This document shows, one piece after another, positions 26,023 through 33,391 of a DNA stretch of 64,000 nt. Source of the stretch: Nostoc sp. NIES-3756 (GTDB lineage Bacteria > Cyanobacteriota > Cyanobacteriia > Cyanobacteriales > Nostocaceae); assembly GCF_001548375.1 (NCBI RefSeq), contig NZ_AP017295.1, positions 5,541,001 through 5,605,000 on the forward strand, written 5' to 3'. The notes beneath the pieces are model-generated. The model was given only the letters and a program-made list of their open reading frames with translations. It had not been told where the DNA came from and did no database searches. Numbering within the stretch: the stretch's first letter is position 1; every line of letters begins with the position of its first letter. The translations under genes and the position numbers were made by a program.

Positions 26023-28446
26023 ATGAAACTTTTAAAGATTGACACCAAAAACAATTGTTACGTTATTGATGCTAATGCAATGAACCACCTGCAACAAGAT
26101 GTTGCTAGCTCTTTTACTTTGGAGAAAGGGACTTTTGATATAAAAATTACCAGTGGTCGCTATAGTTATGCTCAGAGCGAAACTGAAGGCGAACCTTTGG
26201 TTGTACTTTGGATATATGGGGTTGATGGTAGTAAATTTATCAACAAAAACACAGGCGCTGAAACAGGTGCAACTTGGACAACTTTAAACGGATATAACAA
26301 GACGTTACAGTTGGAAGTCAAAGATAAAGCTGTTATCTGTGCTTTGTTCTTTGATGTGAATAATAATGATAACAAAGGAGAGGTTAACCTTTTAGTTAGC
26401 AGCAATAAACCATTTTTCAATCCTCAAACTATAACAGTTGGTAGTAAGAAAAACTGTTATGTTCTTGATGAAAAAAATCTCTCTAAAGTGAAGCAACCAA
26501 ATTCCAATTTTGTTGAATTGGAACCAGGAAATTATAAGGTAAAAATTCGTGAAAGCAACGCTACGTATTGGTCTTCTGAGCAGAAATTCCAATTAGAGCC
26601 TTGGGCTTTGCTATGGATTAAAGATGGAAAATTTGTTTCTAATCTTACTGGTATTGAAGTTGCAGAAACTTGGTGTTCGCTCAATGGATTACAAGACGAA
26701 TTCATTTTAGAAGTCAAAGAAAAGACCACTATTTTAGGATTTTTCTTTGATACCTATAAAGAAGATAACAAAGGACAAGTTGTTCTAGAAATTAACACAG
26801 TGAGTCAGGCTGTAGTAGATGAAGGCTATGACAATCAGCTGAAACCGCCAGTAACAGGAGTGCCAGACGGTAATGTGAATGAAGACAGGGTTACTATTGT
26901 CAGCTCTGGTGGAACTAGCAGTGGAGGAGGTCGCTTCAGCAGTGAGAATGGTTTCAACTTCAGTTTCGATCAAGATCAGATGGAGCAAATGTGGCAAGAG
27001 ATAGCAGCCAGGCTCGAAAGCTCAGTAAGCGTAACGGCTCAAAAAGACGAAAATAAACAAGCCTACTGGGAAGGTCTTGAAAAATCGATACTCAAAGGCT
27101 ATCAAAGCCAAGCTAAGACACTTGCCATGCAAGTAGCACGGCTTGAGTTTATGATGAAGACTCTCATACAACAAACTGAGGAAAATTTTAACCAAAGCTT
27201 CCAAGGTTGGTCTAGTTACTTTAATAAAAATCTCAATGACTTGTTTATTACCAGAATTCCCAGAATAGTTAATGACCAGGTTCATCTGGCAATTACTGAA
27301 CAAACCCAAGAAGTTAAAAACTTAGTAATTCAACAGATACAAACAGAACTCAATGAGCGTGTTGAGTCTGTCGTTAATCTGAAGATTACTAATCAAGCTC
27401 AAGAAATTAAGACTTCAGTCGTTCAGCAAATGCAAACAGAACTGGAGCAACGCATTGAAAACGTTGTTAATGTCAAAATTACTAATCAATCTCAAGAGAT
27501 TAACACTCAAGTCATTAACCAGATGTCAAATGACATTGACCAGCGAATTGATAATGCAGTTAATGTCAAAATTGCTAATCAATCTCAACAAATCAGCAAT
27601 CAAGTAATTCAGCAGATACAAAATGACATCGATCAGCGTGTTGATAGTGTCGTCAGCCTGAAAATTTCTGATCAAACCCAGAATGTTAAAAATCTGGTGA
27701 TTCAGCAAATGCAAACCTACGTTGAGCAACGTATTGACAATGTAGTTAACCTTAAAATTGCTAATCAAGCCCAAGAGATTAACACTCAAGTTGTTCAGCA
27801 GATACAAAATGACATCGATCAGCGTATTGATGCAGTAGTTAACCTCAAAATTGCTAATCACACCCCAAACATTAAGAGCCTAGTAGTCCAACAAATTGAA
27901 GCTGATTTCGATCAACGTATCCACTCTGTTGTTAAGCAATCTACAGGTAACAATGTTCAGTTAGTCGTTAATAATGTCGTCAACGAGCTTGATAATCGCA
28001 TCAATGTCAACTTAGACAATAAAATTGTCAACTTCCGCAATGAAGTATCTACCCTCGTTAACAATGAGATTAACCAAAACTTCACGGAGTCTCTCAAAAC
28101 GACAATTTTATCAGATATCAAAAAACAGCAGTTCTACATTGATATGCAGTCAATCAAAGCTGAGGTGGAAAACTTCTACGCTCGTTTAGGACAGTTTGAG
28201 AGTCAGTTATATTTTCGTATTGAACAGGGTGATACCCAACTTTATAATTGGACTCTCGAACAACTTATTGCCCTTCAAGGTTGCTTAACCGATCGCCAAG
28301 CTCTGGTTGAGATTTTTGAGGTCTTCGCCAGTAACCTTAAAGACGAACTGAATGGTGCTGAATGTGTTCATCCTAGTCGGTTTACCCCTTGGGTAAGAAG
28401 AACTTCGCAAGCACAATTTGAGCCTCAGCAACTGCCAAACGCTTAA
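26023..28446 (+). CDS. Large repeat protein of unknown function (two beta domains plus 31-residue repeats)
   Basis: 807 residues from the ATG at 26023; an in-frame TTG at 25948 would add 25. I do not recognise a named family. Two homologous domains open it (about 1-125 and 130-259), each with NCYVxD, EPxxxLWI, TWxxLNG and FFDxxxxDNKG motifs. The pattern is beta-rich and, in its DNKG ending, reminiscent of PA-IL-type lectin sandwiches (weak inference). A Gly/Ser linker (about 295-305) leads to a helical part with seven tandem repeats of exactly 31 residues at 425-641 (pattern QxIxxxVxQQxxxxxxQRIxxVVNxKI). A charged C-terminal domain with FYARLGQFESQLYFRIEQGD follows. No signal peptide or membrane segment is seen, so it is probably a cytoplasmic elongated or oligomeric protein. 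Transposase relics flank it on both sides. Confidence 0.75.
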   Translation: MKLLKIDTKNNCYVIDANAMNHLQQDVASSFTLEKGTFDIKITSGRYSYAQSETEGEPLVVLWIYGVDGSKFINKNTGAETGATWTTLNGYNKTLQLEVKDKAVICALFFDVNNNDNKGEVNLLVSSNKPFFNPQTITVGSKKNCYVLDEKNLSKVKQPNSNFVELEPGNYKVKIRESNATYWSSEQKFQLEPWALLWIKDGKFVSNLTGIEVAETWCSLNGLQDEFILEVKEKTTILGFFFDTYKEDNKGQVVLEINTVSQAVVDEGYDNQLKPPVTGVPDGNVNEDRVTIVSSGGTSSGGGRFSSENGFNFSFDQDQMEQMWQEIAARLESSVSVTAQKDENKQAYWEGLEKSILKGYQSQAKTLAMQVARLEFMMKTLIQQTEENFNQSFQGWSSYFNKNLNDLFITRIPRIVNDQVHLAITEQTQEVKNLVIQQIQTELNERVESVVNLKITNQAQEIKTSVVQQMQTELEQRIENVVNVKITNQSQEINTQVINQMSNDIDQRIDNAVNVKIANQSQQISNQVIQQIQNDIDQRVDSVVSLKISDQTQNVKNLVIQQMQTYVEQRIDNVVNLKIANQAQEINTQVVQQIQNDIDQRIDAVVNLKIANHTPNIKSLVVQQIEADFDQRIHSVVKQSTGNNVQLVVNNVVNELDNRINVNLDNKIVNFRNEVSTLVNNEINQNFTESLKTTILSDIKKQQFYIDMQSIKAEVENFYARLGQFESQLYFRIEQGDTQLYNWTLEQLIALQGCLTDRQALVEIFEVFASNLKDELNGAECVHPSRFTPWVRRTSQAQFEPQQLPNA
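27295..27945 (+). repeat. Seven 93-base tandem repeats inside the large repeat protein
   Basis: Units start at 27295, 27388, 27481, 27574, 27667, 27760 and 27853, each 93 bases (31 codons). The last is diverged after its first half. Units differ at many third positions, so the array is not recent. Confidence 0.85.
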
Positions 28447-28467
28447 TTATTCCAACTACATGTTGTG

Positions 28468-28585
28468 AACTGCAATCATAAATGCCCAAAACTGCAATCA
28501 AGGCAAATTTGAAACCACATTAATCTGCAACTAGAGGTAGCTCAAAACCACAATAAATGGGGCCCAAACCACAATAATTGCAACT
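28468..28585. repeat. Degenerate direct repeats, AAACYRCAATMA type
   Basis: Five related sequences begin near 28468, 28489, 28512, 28546 and 28567 (aactgcaatca, aactgcaatca, aaaccacatta, aaaccacaata, aaaccacaata). Most are 21-23 bases apart, one turn-pair of helix. They lie within 150 bases of the large gene's stop. They could be protein-binding sites such as a transposon end; this is inference. Confidence 0.5.
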
Positions 28586-28668
28586 AAGCCAAAAGCTTAT
28601 ATAGAGCCTGTTTGAGAGATTTAGGCTGCTCTAGGTGTCTAGATTAAAGGAGGGATTTAAGCGGACAG

Positions 28669-28715
28669 GGGTGAAATGAGCAGTGATTCCGAAAGTTACG
28701 CTTGCTCATTTAGCC
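28669..28715. other. Long imperfect hairpin downstream of the repeat protein
   Basis: GGGGTGAAATGAGCA faces TGCTCATTTAGCCCC with two mismatches across a 17-base loop. There is no T tract, so it is not a standard terminator. Confidence 0.4.
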
Positions 28716-28910
28716 CCGCAACCGACTAGACCAGATTGAAGCTTTAGCAATCCTTAATACTAAAGCCATAACAGCCCTCACAATTAAGTTAACCCTCTTT
28801 TGTTACTAAGGGGAAAGTATAATCAGAAAAAAAACTGAAAACAGTAAGAACTCTGATGGTTACGCCGCGTAGACAAGCAGTAAGCACAGTGGCATTTCAT
28901 AGATAACTAC

Positions 28911-28960
28911 ATGTTCCAAATATTTAAACCGAAAAATCGCTTAAAGGAAGGCGATAAATA
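28911..28960 (+). pseudogene. Second IS701-type transposase remnant
   Basis: 50 bases match 25225-25274 in inverted orientation with one difference (AAAAGAAGG versus AAAGGAAGG), encoding MFQIFKPKNRLKEGDK before a stop. Homology ends sharply on both sides. With the other fragment it brackets a 3.6-kb segment holding the large repeat protein. Confidence 0.7.
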
Positions 28961-29017
28961 AGCCAAAAATTTTATCCTTCCTGAAAAACACCTACAGGTT
29001 GATGCACAGTTTCTCTG

Positions 29018-29872
29018 CTATACGACAACTTGTTGCAATGAATTAGCTACTTTCTCAGTCAACCATTTATACCAATTATCTAACCCTGCACCTGTGGTTG
29101 CAGAAACTTGGAAAATTTGTATGTTAGGGTTTACTTGTTGTGCATATTCTATACAACGCTGTACATCGAACTGTACATAAGGTAATAAATCTACTTTCGT
29201 CAGAATCATCACCTCACTAGCGCGGAACATATGGGGATACTTAATAGGTTTATCCTCTCCTTCCGTTACTGACAAAATTACAACTTTTGCCTGTTCTCCC
29301 AAATCAAATAAAGCTGGACAAACTAAATTACCAACATTTTCAATCATCAATACTGAGTTCATTGGTGGGTTTAATTGTTGTAAACCCTTCTCAATCATCG
29401 AAGCATCCAAATGACAGCCTGTACCTGTATTAATTTGCACAACTTTACAGCCTGTTTCTTTGATTTTTTTAGCATCATTAATTGTTTCTTGGTCGCCTTC
29501 AATGACACTTATTGGTAATTGCTGCTTGAGATCATTGATAGTACGAGTTAAGAGAGTTGTTTTACCTGCACCTGGGGAACTCATTAAATTCAAAGCGAGA
29601 ATATTTCGCCCTTTAAACCATCCTCGATTTTGAGATGCTAATAGATTATTTTTGCCTAAAATTTCTTGTTCTAAAGATATAGTTGTACCATGAATTTTAG
29701 CATGAATATTTGAGGGTTCATGCTCATGATGATCGTGAGTGTGTGTGTGAGTAATAAAAGTACCATCTGCCAAAGTATGAGTATGATGATGATGGTTATT
29801 TTCCATTTCACCTGTTTCTAAGTTAGTAATTGTGTTTTCAGCATCATCAGAACAACCGCAGGTTACACACAT
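29018..29872 (-). CDS. hypB: Hydrogenase nickel incorporation GTPase HypB
   Basis: 284 residues. MCVTCGCSD at the start carries the high-affinity Ni-binding cysteines, and a His-rich stretch at about 25-55 (HHHHTH, THTHTHDHHEHE) can store nickel. The GTPase has P-loop SSPGAGKTT and the conserved CHLDASMIEKGL and MLTKVDLL-type motifs (MILTKVDLLPY). HypB with HypA delivers Ni to the HupL precursor. Its start overlaps the end of hypA by about 10 bases, showing translational coupling. It is the last gene of the operon. Confidence 0.97.
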   Translation of the reverse strand: MCVTCGCSDDAENTITNLETGEMENNHHHHTHTLADGTFITHTHTHDHHEHEPSNIHAKIHGTTISLEQEILGKNNLLASQNRGWFKGRNILALNLMSSPGAGKTTLLTRTINDLKQQLPISVIEGDQETINDAKKIKETGCKVVQINTGTGCHLDASMIEKGLQQLNPPMNSVLMIENVGNLVCPALFDLGEQAKVVILSVTEGEDKPIKYPHMFRASEVMILTKVDLLPYVQFDVQRCIEYAQQVNPNIQIFQVSATTGAGLDNWYKWLTEKVANSLQQVVV

Positions 29873-30204
29873 ACTTCCTCGACCTCTATCTCCTTAATTT
29901 TTAGTTCTTCACCAGTAATTAAATCTAAATGCACACTACCACAGCCACAGATACCAAATGGTTTTTCTAAAGCAATTTCTGTACCGCATTGACGACATTT
30001 AGCCAAACCAGGAATTTCTAAAATTTCTAATACTGCGCCTTCTAATGCTGTACCTTGACTACAAATATCAAAACAAAATCGGATAGCATCTGGCATGATA
30101 GCGGAAAGTTTGCCAATTTCTACTAAAACTCGCCGCACTTTTGAGCCTTGAGCATATTCATTAACAATAGCTACAATGTTTTGCGTAATTCCTAGTTCGT
30201 GCAT
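29863..30204 (-). CDS. hypA: Hydrogenase nickel/zinc metallochaperone HypA
   Basis: 113 residues, standard length. MHELGITQ supplies the N-terminal Ni ligands (Met1, His2). The zinc site is the CRQCG pair with CGCGS about fourteen residues later. It passes nickel to the large subunit together with HypB. It overlaps hypB and lies 18 bases after hypE, fixing the order hypE-hypA-hypB. Confidence 0.96.
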   Translation of the reverse strand: MHELGITQNIVAIVNEYAQGSKVRRVLVEIGKLSAIMPDAIRFCFDICSQGTALEGAVLEILEIPGLAKCRQCGTEIALEKPFGICGCGSVHLDLITGEELKIKEIEVEEVCV

Positions 30205-30222
30205 GAAACACTCTACTTACTA

Positions 30223-31326
30223 TCAACAAATTCGTGGTAATTGATCGCCAACTAGCATATCAACAATCCGTTCTGTGCCAAAAGCAGTTTTTAACAATAC
30301 CACCCCTGGAGGAGAAGCAATAACCTCACCAATAATACACGCATCTTGTCCTAATGGATGAGATTTCATTGCGGCTAAGACTGTTTGCGCTTGTTCACTT
30401 TTAACTACGACTACTAATTTGCCTTCATTGGCTAAATATAATGGGTCTAGTCCTAAAATTTCACAAATTCCTTTAACTTCTTCCCGCACAGGAATAGATT
30501 CTTCATGTATGCGTATTCCTACATTAGAACTAGTAGAAAATTCATTGAGAACTGTGGCTAAACCGCCGCGTGTTGCATCTCGCATAGCATGAATTTGAGG
30601 ACAAACCTTGAGGATAGTTGCTACTAAATCATGCAATGGTTGACAGTCACTTTCTATATTAGTTTCTAAAGCTAATTCACCACGGGCGATTAAAATTGCT
30701 GCCCCATGATTTCCTAGTTCACCATTAATAATTATGGCATCTCCTGGTTGAATATTATGTGCAGAAATATTGATTCCGGGTGGGATAATACCAATACCAG
30801 CCGTGTTAATAAAAAGCTTATCTGCACAGCCACGATGGACGACTTTGGTGTCACCAGTGACAATTTGCACTCCCGCTTTTTGGGCGGCTGCTTTCATACT
30901 GGTGGCGACACGTCTTAAGGTTTGGGTTGGTAGTCCTTCTTCTAAAATTACACTACAGGTAAGATATAAAGGTTTAGCACCACTCACAGCCAAATCATTA
31001 ACTGTGCCATTTATAGCTAACTCTCCTATATCACTACCAGGGAAAAATAAAGGATCTACAACATAGGAATCTGTGGTAAAAGCCAGTCTATCTCCCTGTT
31101 GTAAAAGACTAGATAAATTGAAGCTTGCTTGGTCTTCTAATTGGGAGAGTATAGGATTATCAAAATTGTTAACAAATATATCATCAATTAAATCGTGCAT
31201 GGCTTTACCACCACTACCATGTGCCAGTGTGATATGTGTATCTTTGACTTTAGCTTGGCGACGGCGGACTTGTTCGATTTTTTGAAATAAAGAGTTTTGG
31301 GTGTTGTTGTTGGGGGAAAAATCCAT
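30223..31326 (-). CDS. hypE: Hydrogenase expression/formation protein HypE
   Basis: 367 residues. AHGSGGKAMHDLI, the FTTDSYVVDPLFFPGSDIG stretch and RDATRGGLATVLNE are AIR-synthase-type motifs. The protein ends PRIC, the C-terminal cysteine that HypF carbamoylates and HypE dehydrates to thiocyanate for the Fe-CN ligands. An N-terminal 30-residue extension is unconserved. It follows the tautomerase gene across a repeat-bearing gap of about 218 bases. Confidence 0.97.
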   Translation of the reverse strand: MDFSPNNNTQNSLFQKIEQVRRRQAKVKDTHITLAHGSGGKAMHDLIDDIFVNNFDNPILSQLEDQASFNLSSLLQQGDRLAFTTDSYVVDPLFFPGSDIGELAINGTVNDLAVSGAKPLYLTCSVILEEGLPTQTLRRVATSMKAAAQKAGVQIVTGDTKVVHRGCADKLFINTAGIGIIPPGINISAHNIQPGDAIIINGELGNHGAAILIARGELALETNIESDCQPLHDLVATILKVCPQIHAMRDATRGGLATVLNEFSTSSNVGIRIHEESIPVREEVKGICEILGLDPLYLANEGKLVVVVKSEQAQTVLAAMKSHPLGQDACIIGEVIASPPGVVLLKTAFGTERIVDMLVGDQLPRIC

Positions 31327-31544
31327 TTTTAATAATTCGTAGTTTGTAGTAGTCTTCGACCAGGCTTGTGCCTGTGTAATTCGTAATTAAGAAGGTTTAT
31401 TATGGTTGGTTTTGTGTAATATTAAGTTTGGTTCATTAGTTCTAATATGGTTACTTTAGTCGGTAATAGGTAATAGCTAATGGGGAAGTATTTTGTGCAA
31501 TTACCAATTACCAATTACCAACCTCCATAGATTATCTAAAGGTT

Positions 31545-31760
31545 TTATCTACCTGTTTCATCGTGTCTACCACGATGTCTATCACAATGTAAAATACCAT
31601 TGACAGCCCAGTTTTCTCGTTCAAATTCATCAATATGAACGGTTATCCACTCTGGTTTGGTATCTAAAGCTGTGACTAAGGCGTTAGTAATAGCTTCTAC
31701 TAAATGCCGTTTTTTTTCGATGGAGTGTCCTCTGGCAATTTTGACGGTGACAAATGGCAT
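31545..31760 (-). CDS. 4-Oxalocrotonate tautomerase family protein
   Basis: 71 residues: MPFVTVKIARGHSIEKKRHL, LVTALDTKPEWITVHIDEFE, and a basic end. The family's catalytic amino-terminal proline (Pro2 after Met removal) is present. It is longer than the 62-residue prototype by a C-terminal RHRGRHDETGR tail. It sits inside the hyp operon between hypD and hypE, as in PCC 7120 (asr0697, from memory). No hydrogenase role is established; it may simply be co-expressed. Confidence 0.88.
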   Translation of the reverse strand: MPFVTVKIARGHSIEKKRHLVEAITNALVTALDTKPEWITVHIDEFERENWAVNGILHCDRHRGRHDETGR

Positions 31761-31813
31761 ATTAATTTTCCTCGCAGTTTGGTTTTGTAGAGTGTCGCTG
31801 CTGCTAGTGGAGG

Positions 31814-32965
31814 TTATGAAGAGATAGTCACTTTAGGCTTCTCGGCTGTTTGTTTTTGCAAAGTTTTCGAGAATCTGCCATATTTATAGTATGCTGCACA
31901 AGCTCCCTCTGAGGACACCATACAAGTACCTATTGGTGTTTCTGGTGTACAAGCTGTACCAAACACCTTACACTGCCAAGGTTTAAGCACTCCTTTGAGT
32001 ATTTCGCCACACTGGCAAGCTTTATGATCTGCGACTTTGCGATTAAAAATGGTAAATTTTAATTCAGCATCAAATTGAGCATATTCATCTCTAATTTTTA
32101 AGCCAGAATAGGGGATTTCATCTAAACCCCGCCATGCAAATGTGTCACGAACTACAAACACTTGATTCATGGCTTCTAGGGCTATTTGATTACCCGATTT
32201 TTGGACTAATCTATTGTATTGATTTTCTACTTCGCAACGATTTTCTACTATTTGCTGTAACAGCATCCAAATAGATTGCAAAATATCTAATGGTTCAAAG
32301 CCAGAAACAACTATAGGTTTATAATATTTTTGGGCAATAAATTCATAAGGATCTGTACCAATTACCATACTCACATGGCCAGGGCCGACAAATCCATCTA
32401 GTTGTAAATCAGGGTTATCTAATAAGGCTTGCAGGGCGGGAATTACAAGAACGTGGTTGCAAAACATACTAAAATTAGTGATGTTTTCCGCCGCAGCTTG
32501 GAGAATGGTGAAGGCGGTACTAGGGGCTGTGGTTTCAAAGCCTAAAGCAAAGAATACTACTTCTTTATCGGGGTTATTTTTAGCAATTTGCAGGCTATCT
32601 AGGGGCGAGTAAACCATGCGAATATCTGCGCCTTGGGCTTTGGCTTGCAGGAGGCTGGTTTTGGAACCGGGGACGCGCATGGTGTCGCCAAAGGTTGCTA
32701 AGATGACGTTGGGGTTTTGAGAAATAGCGATCGCATCATCTAACCTACCCTTAGGCATGACACACACTGGGCAACCTGGGCCATGAATTAGTTCGATATT
32801 GGCTGGTAAAATTTCTTCTATACCATATTTAAAAATAGAGTGAGTATGTCCGCCGCATACTTCCATAATTTTTATATGTTTGTCTAATTGATGACTGAGT
32901 TTTTCAATTTCACGGCGTAAAGCTTCTGCTTTTTCTGGTTCCCGAAATTCATCGACGTATTTCAT
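31814..32965 (-). CDS. hypD: Hydrogenase maturation protein HypD
   Basis: 383 residues. Conserved motifs: MEVCGGHTHSIFKYGI, HGPGCPVCVMPKGRLD, FFALGFETTAP, GFVGPGHVS, and the C-terminal [4Fe-4S] ligands in CQCGEIL, PWQCKVFG, TACTPETP and SSEGACAAYY. HypD with HypC is the scaffold where Fe(CN)2CO is assembled. The C-terminus has about 15 extra residues. It is separated from hypC by about 80 bases with heptamer repeats. Confidence 0.97.
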   Translation of the reverse strand: MKYVDEFREPEKAEALRREIEKLSHQLDKHIKIMEVCGGHTHSIFKYGIEEILPANIELIHGPGCPVCVMPKGRLDDAIAISQNPNVILATFGDTMRVPGSKTSLLQAKAQGADIRMVYSPLDSLQIAKNNPDKEVVFFALGFETTAPSTAFTILQAAAENITNFSMFCNHVLVIPALQALLDNPDLQLDGFVGPGHVSMVIGTDPYEFIAQKYYKPIVVSGFEPLDILQSIWMLLQQIVENRCEVENQYNRLVQKSGNQIALEAMNQVFVVRDTFAWRGLDEIPYSGLKIRDEYAQFDAELKFTIFNRKVADHKACQCGEILKGVLKPWQCKVFGTACTPETPIGTCMVSSEGACAAYYKYGRFSKTLQKQTAEKPKVTISS

Positions 32966-33043
32966 ATATTGAGCAGTGGGGAGTGGGGGGTAGGGGAAGA
33001 TGGAGGAGATGAAGGAGAATAATTATGGACTATTGACTATTGA

Positions 33044-33295
33044 CTATTGACTCATGACTGATGCAATTTCTTCTAATAGTTTTAGAGTTTCGGCGGCTTC
33101 TTGTTCGTTAATTCTATTCATAGCAAAGCCGACGTGAACTAATACCCAATCTCCTAGACAAGCTTCGGGTGTATGTTGTTCGTCTACGATACAGGCGATG
33201 TTTACTTGACGTTTGACTCCACCGACATCGACTATGGCTAGTTTATTGTTTATGTCGGTAATTTCTACTATTTGTCCTGGGATTCCTAAACACAT
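33044..33295 (-). CDS. hypC: Hydrogenase assembly chaperone HypC
   Basis: 83 residues from the ATG at 33295: MCLGIPGQIVEI, with the essential Cys2, then DVGGVKRQVNI and LGDWVLVHVGFAMNRI. The open frame upstream to 33385 is inside a dispersed hairpin element and is not coding. HypC shuttles the iron precursor between HypD and the large subunit. The hairpin at 33333-33368 lies in the 97-base gap between hypF and hypC and could modulate hypC translation. Confidence 0.96.
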   Translation of the reverse strand: MCLGIPGQIVEITDINNKLAIVDVGGVKRQVNIACIVDEQHTPEACLGDWVLVHVGFAMNRINEQEAAETLKLLEEIASVMSQ

Positions 33296-33332
33296 TTTTA
33301 TAGCCCATTTGTAGAGGTGTGAACCACAGAGA

Positions 33333-33368
33333 GAAGTCTGAGCGGAGGCTTCCTCCGATCGGAACTTC
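33333..33368. repeat. Covarying hairpin element, copy B
   Basis: Outer arms GAAGT/ACTTC and inner arms CGGAGG (33343-33348)/CCTCCG (33352-33357). It sits in an accacagag-type repeat between hypF and hypC. Confidence 0.7.
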
Positions 33369-33391
33369 GGTAGGCACGAAGACACAGAGAT

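Noticed and set aside
27022..27861. Antisense frames opposite the 31-residue repeats
   Set aside because: Shadow of the periodic coding repeats on the plus strand.
33296..33385. N-terminal extension of HypC
   Set aside because: Falls in a dispersed hairpin repeat; the conserved MCLGIPG start is at 33295.
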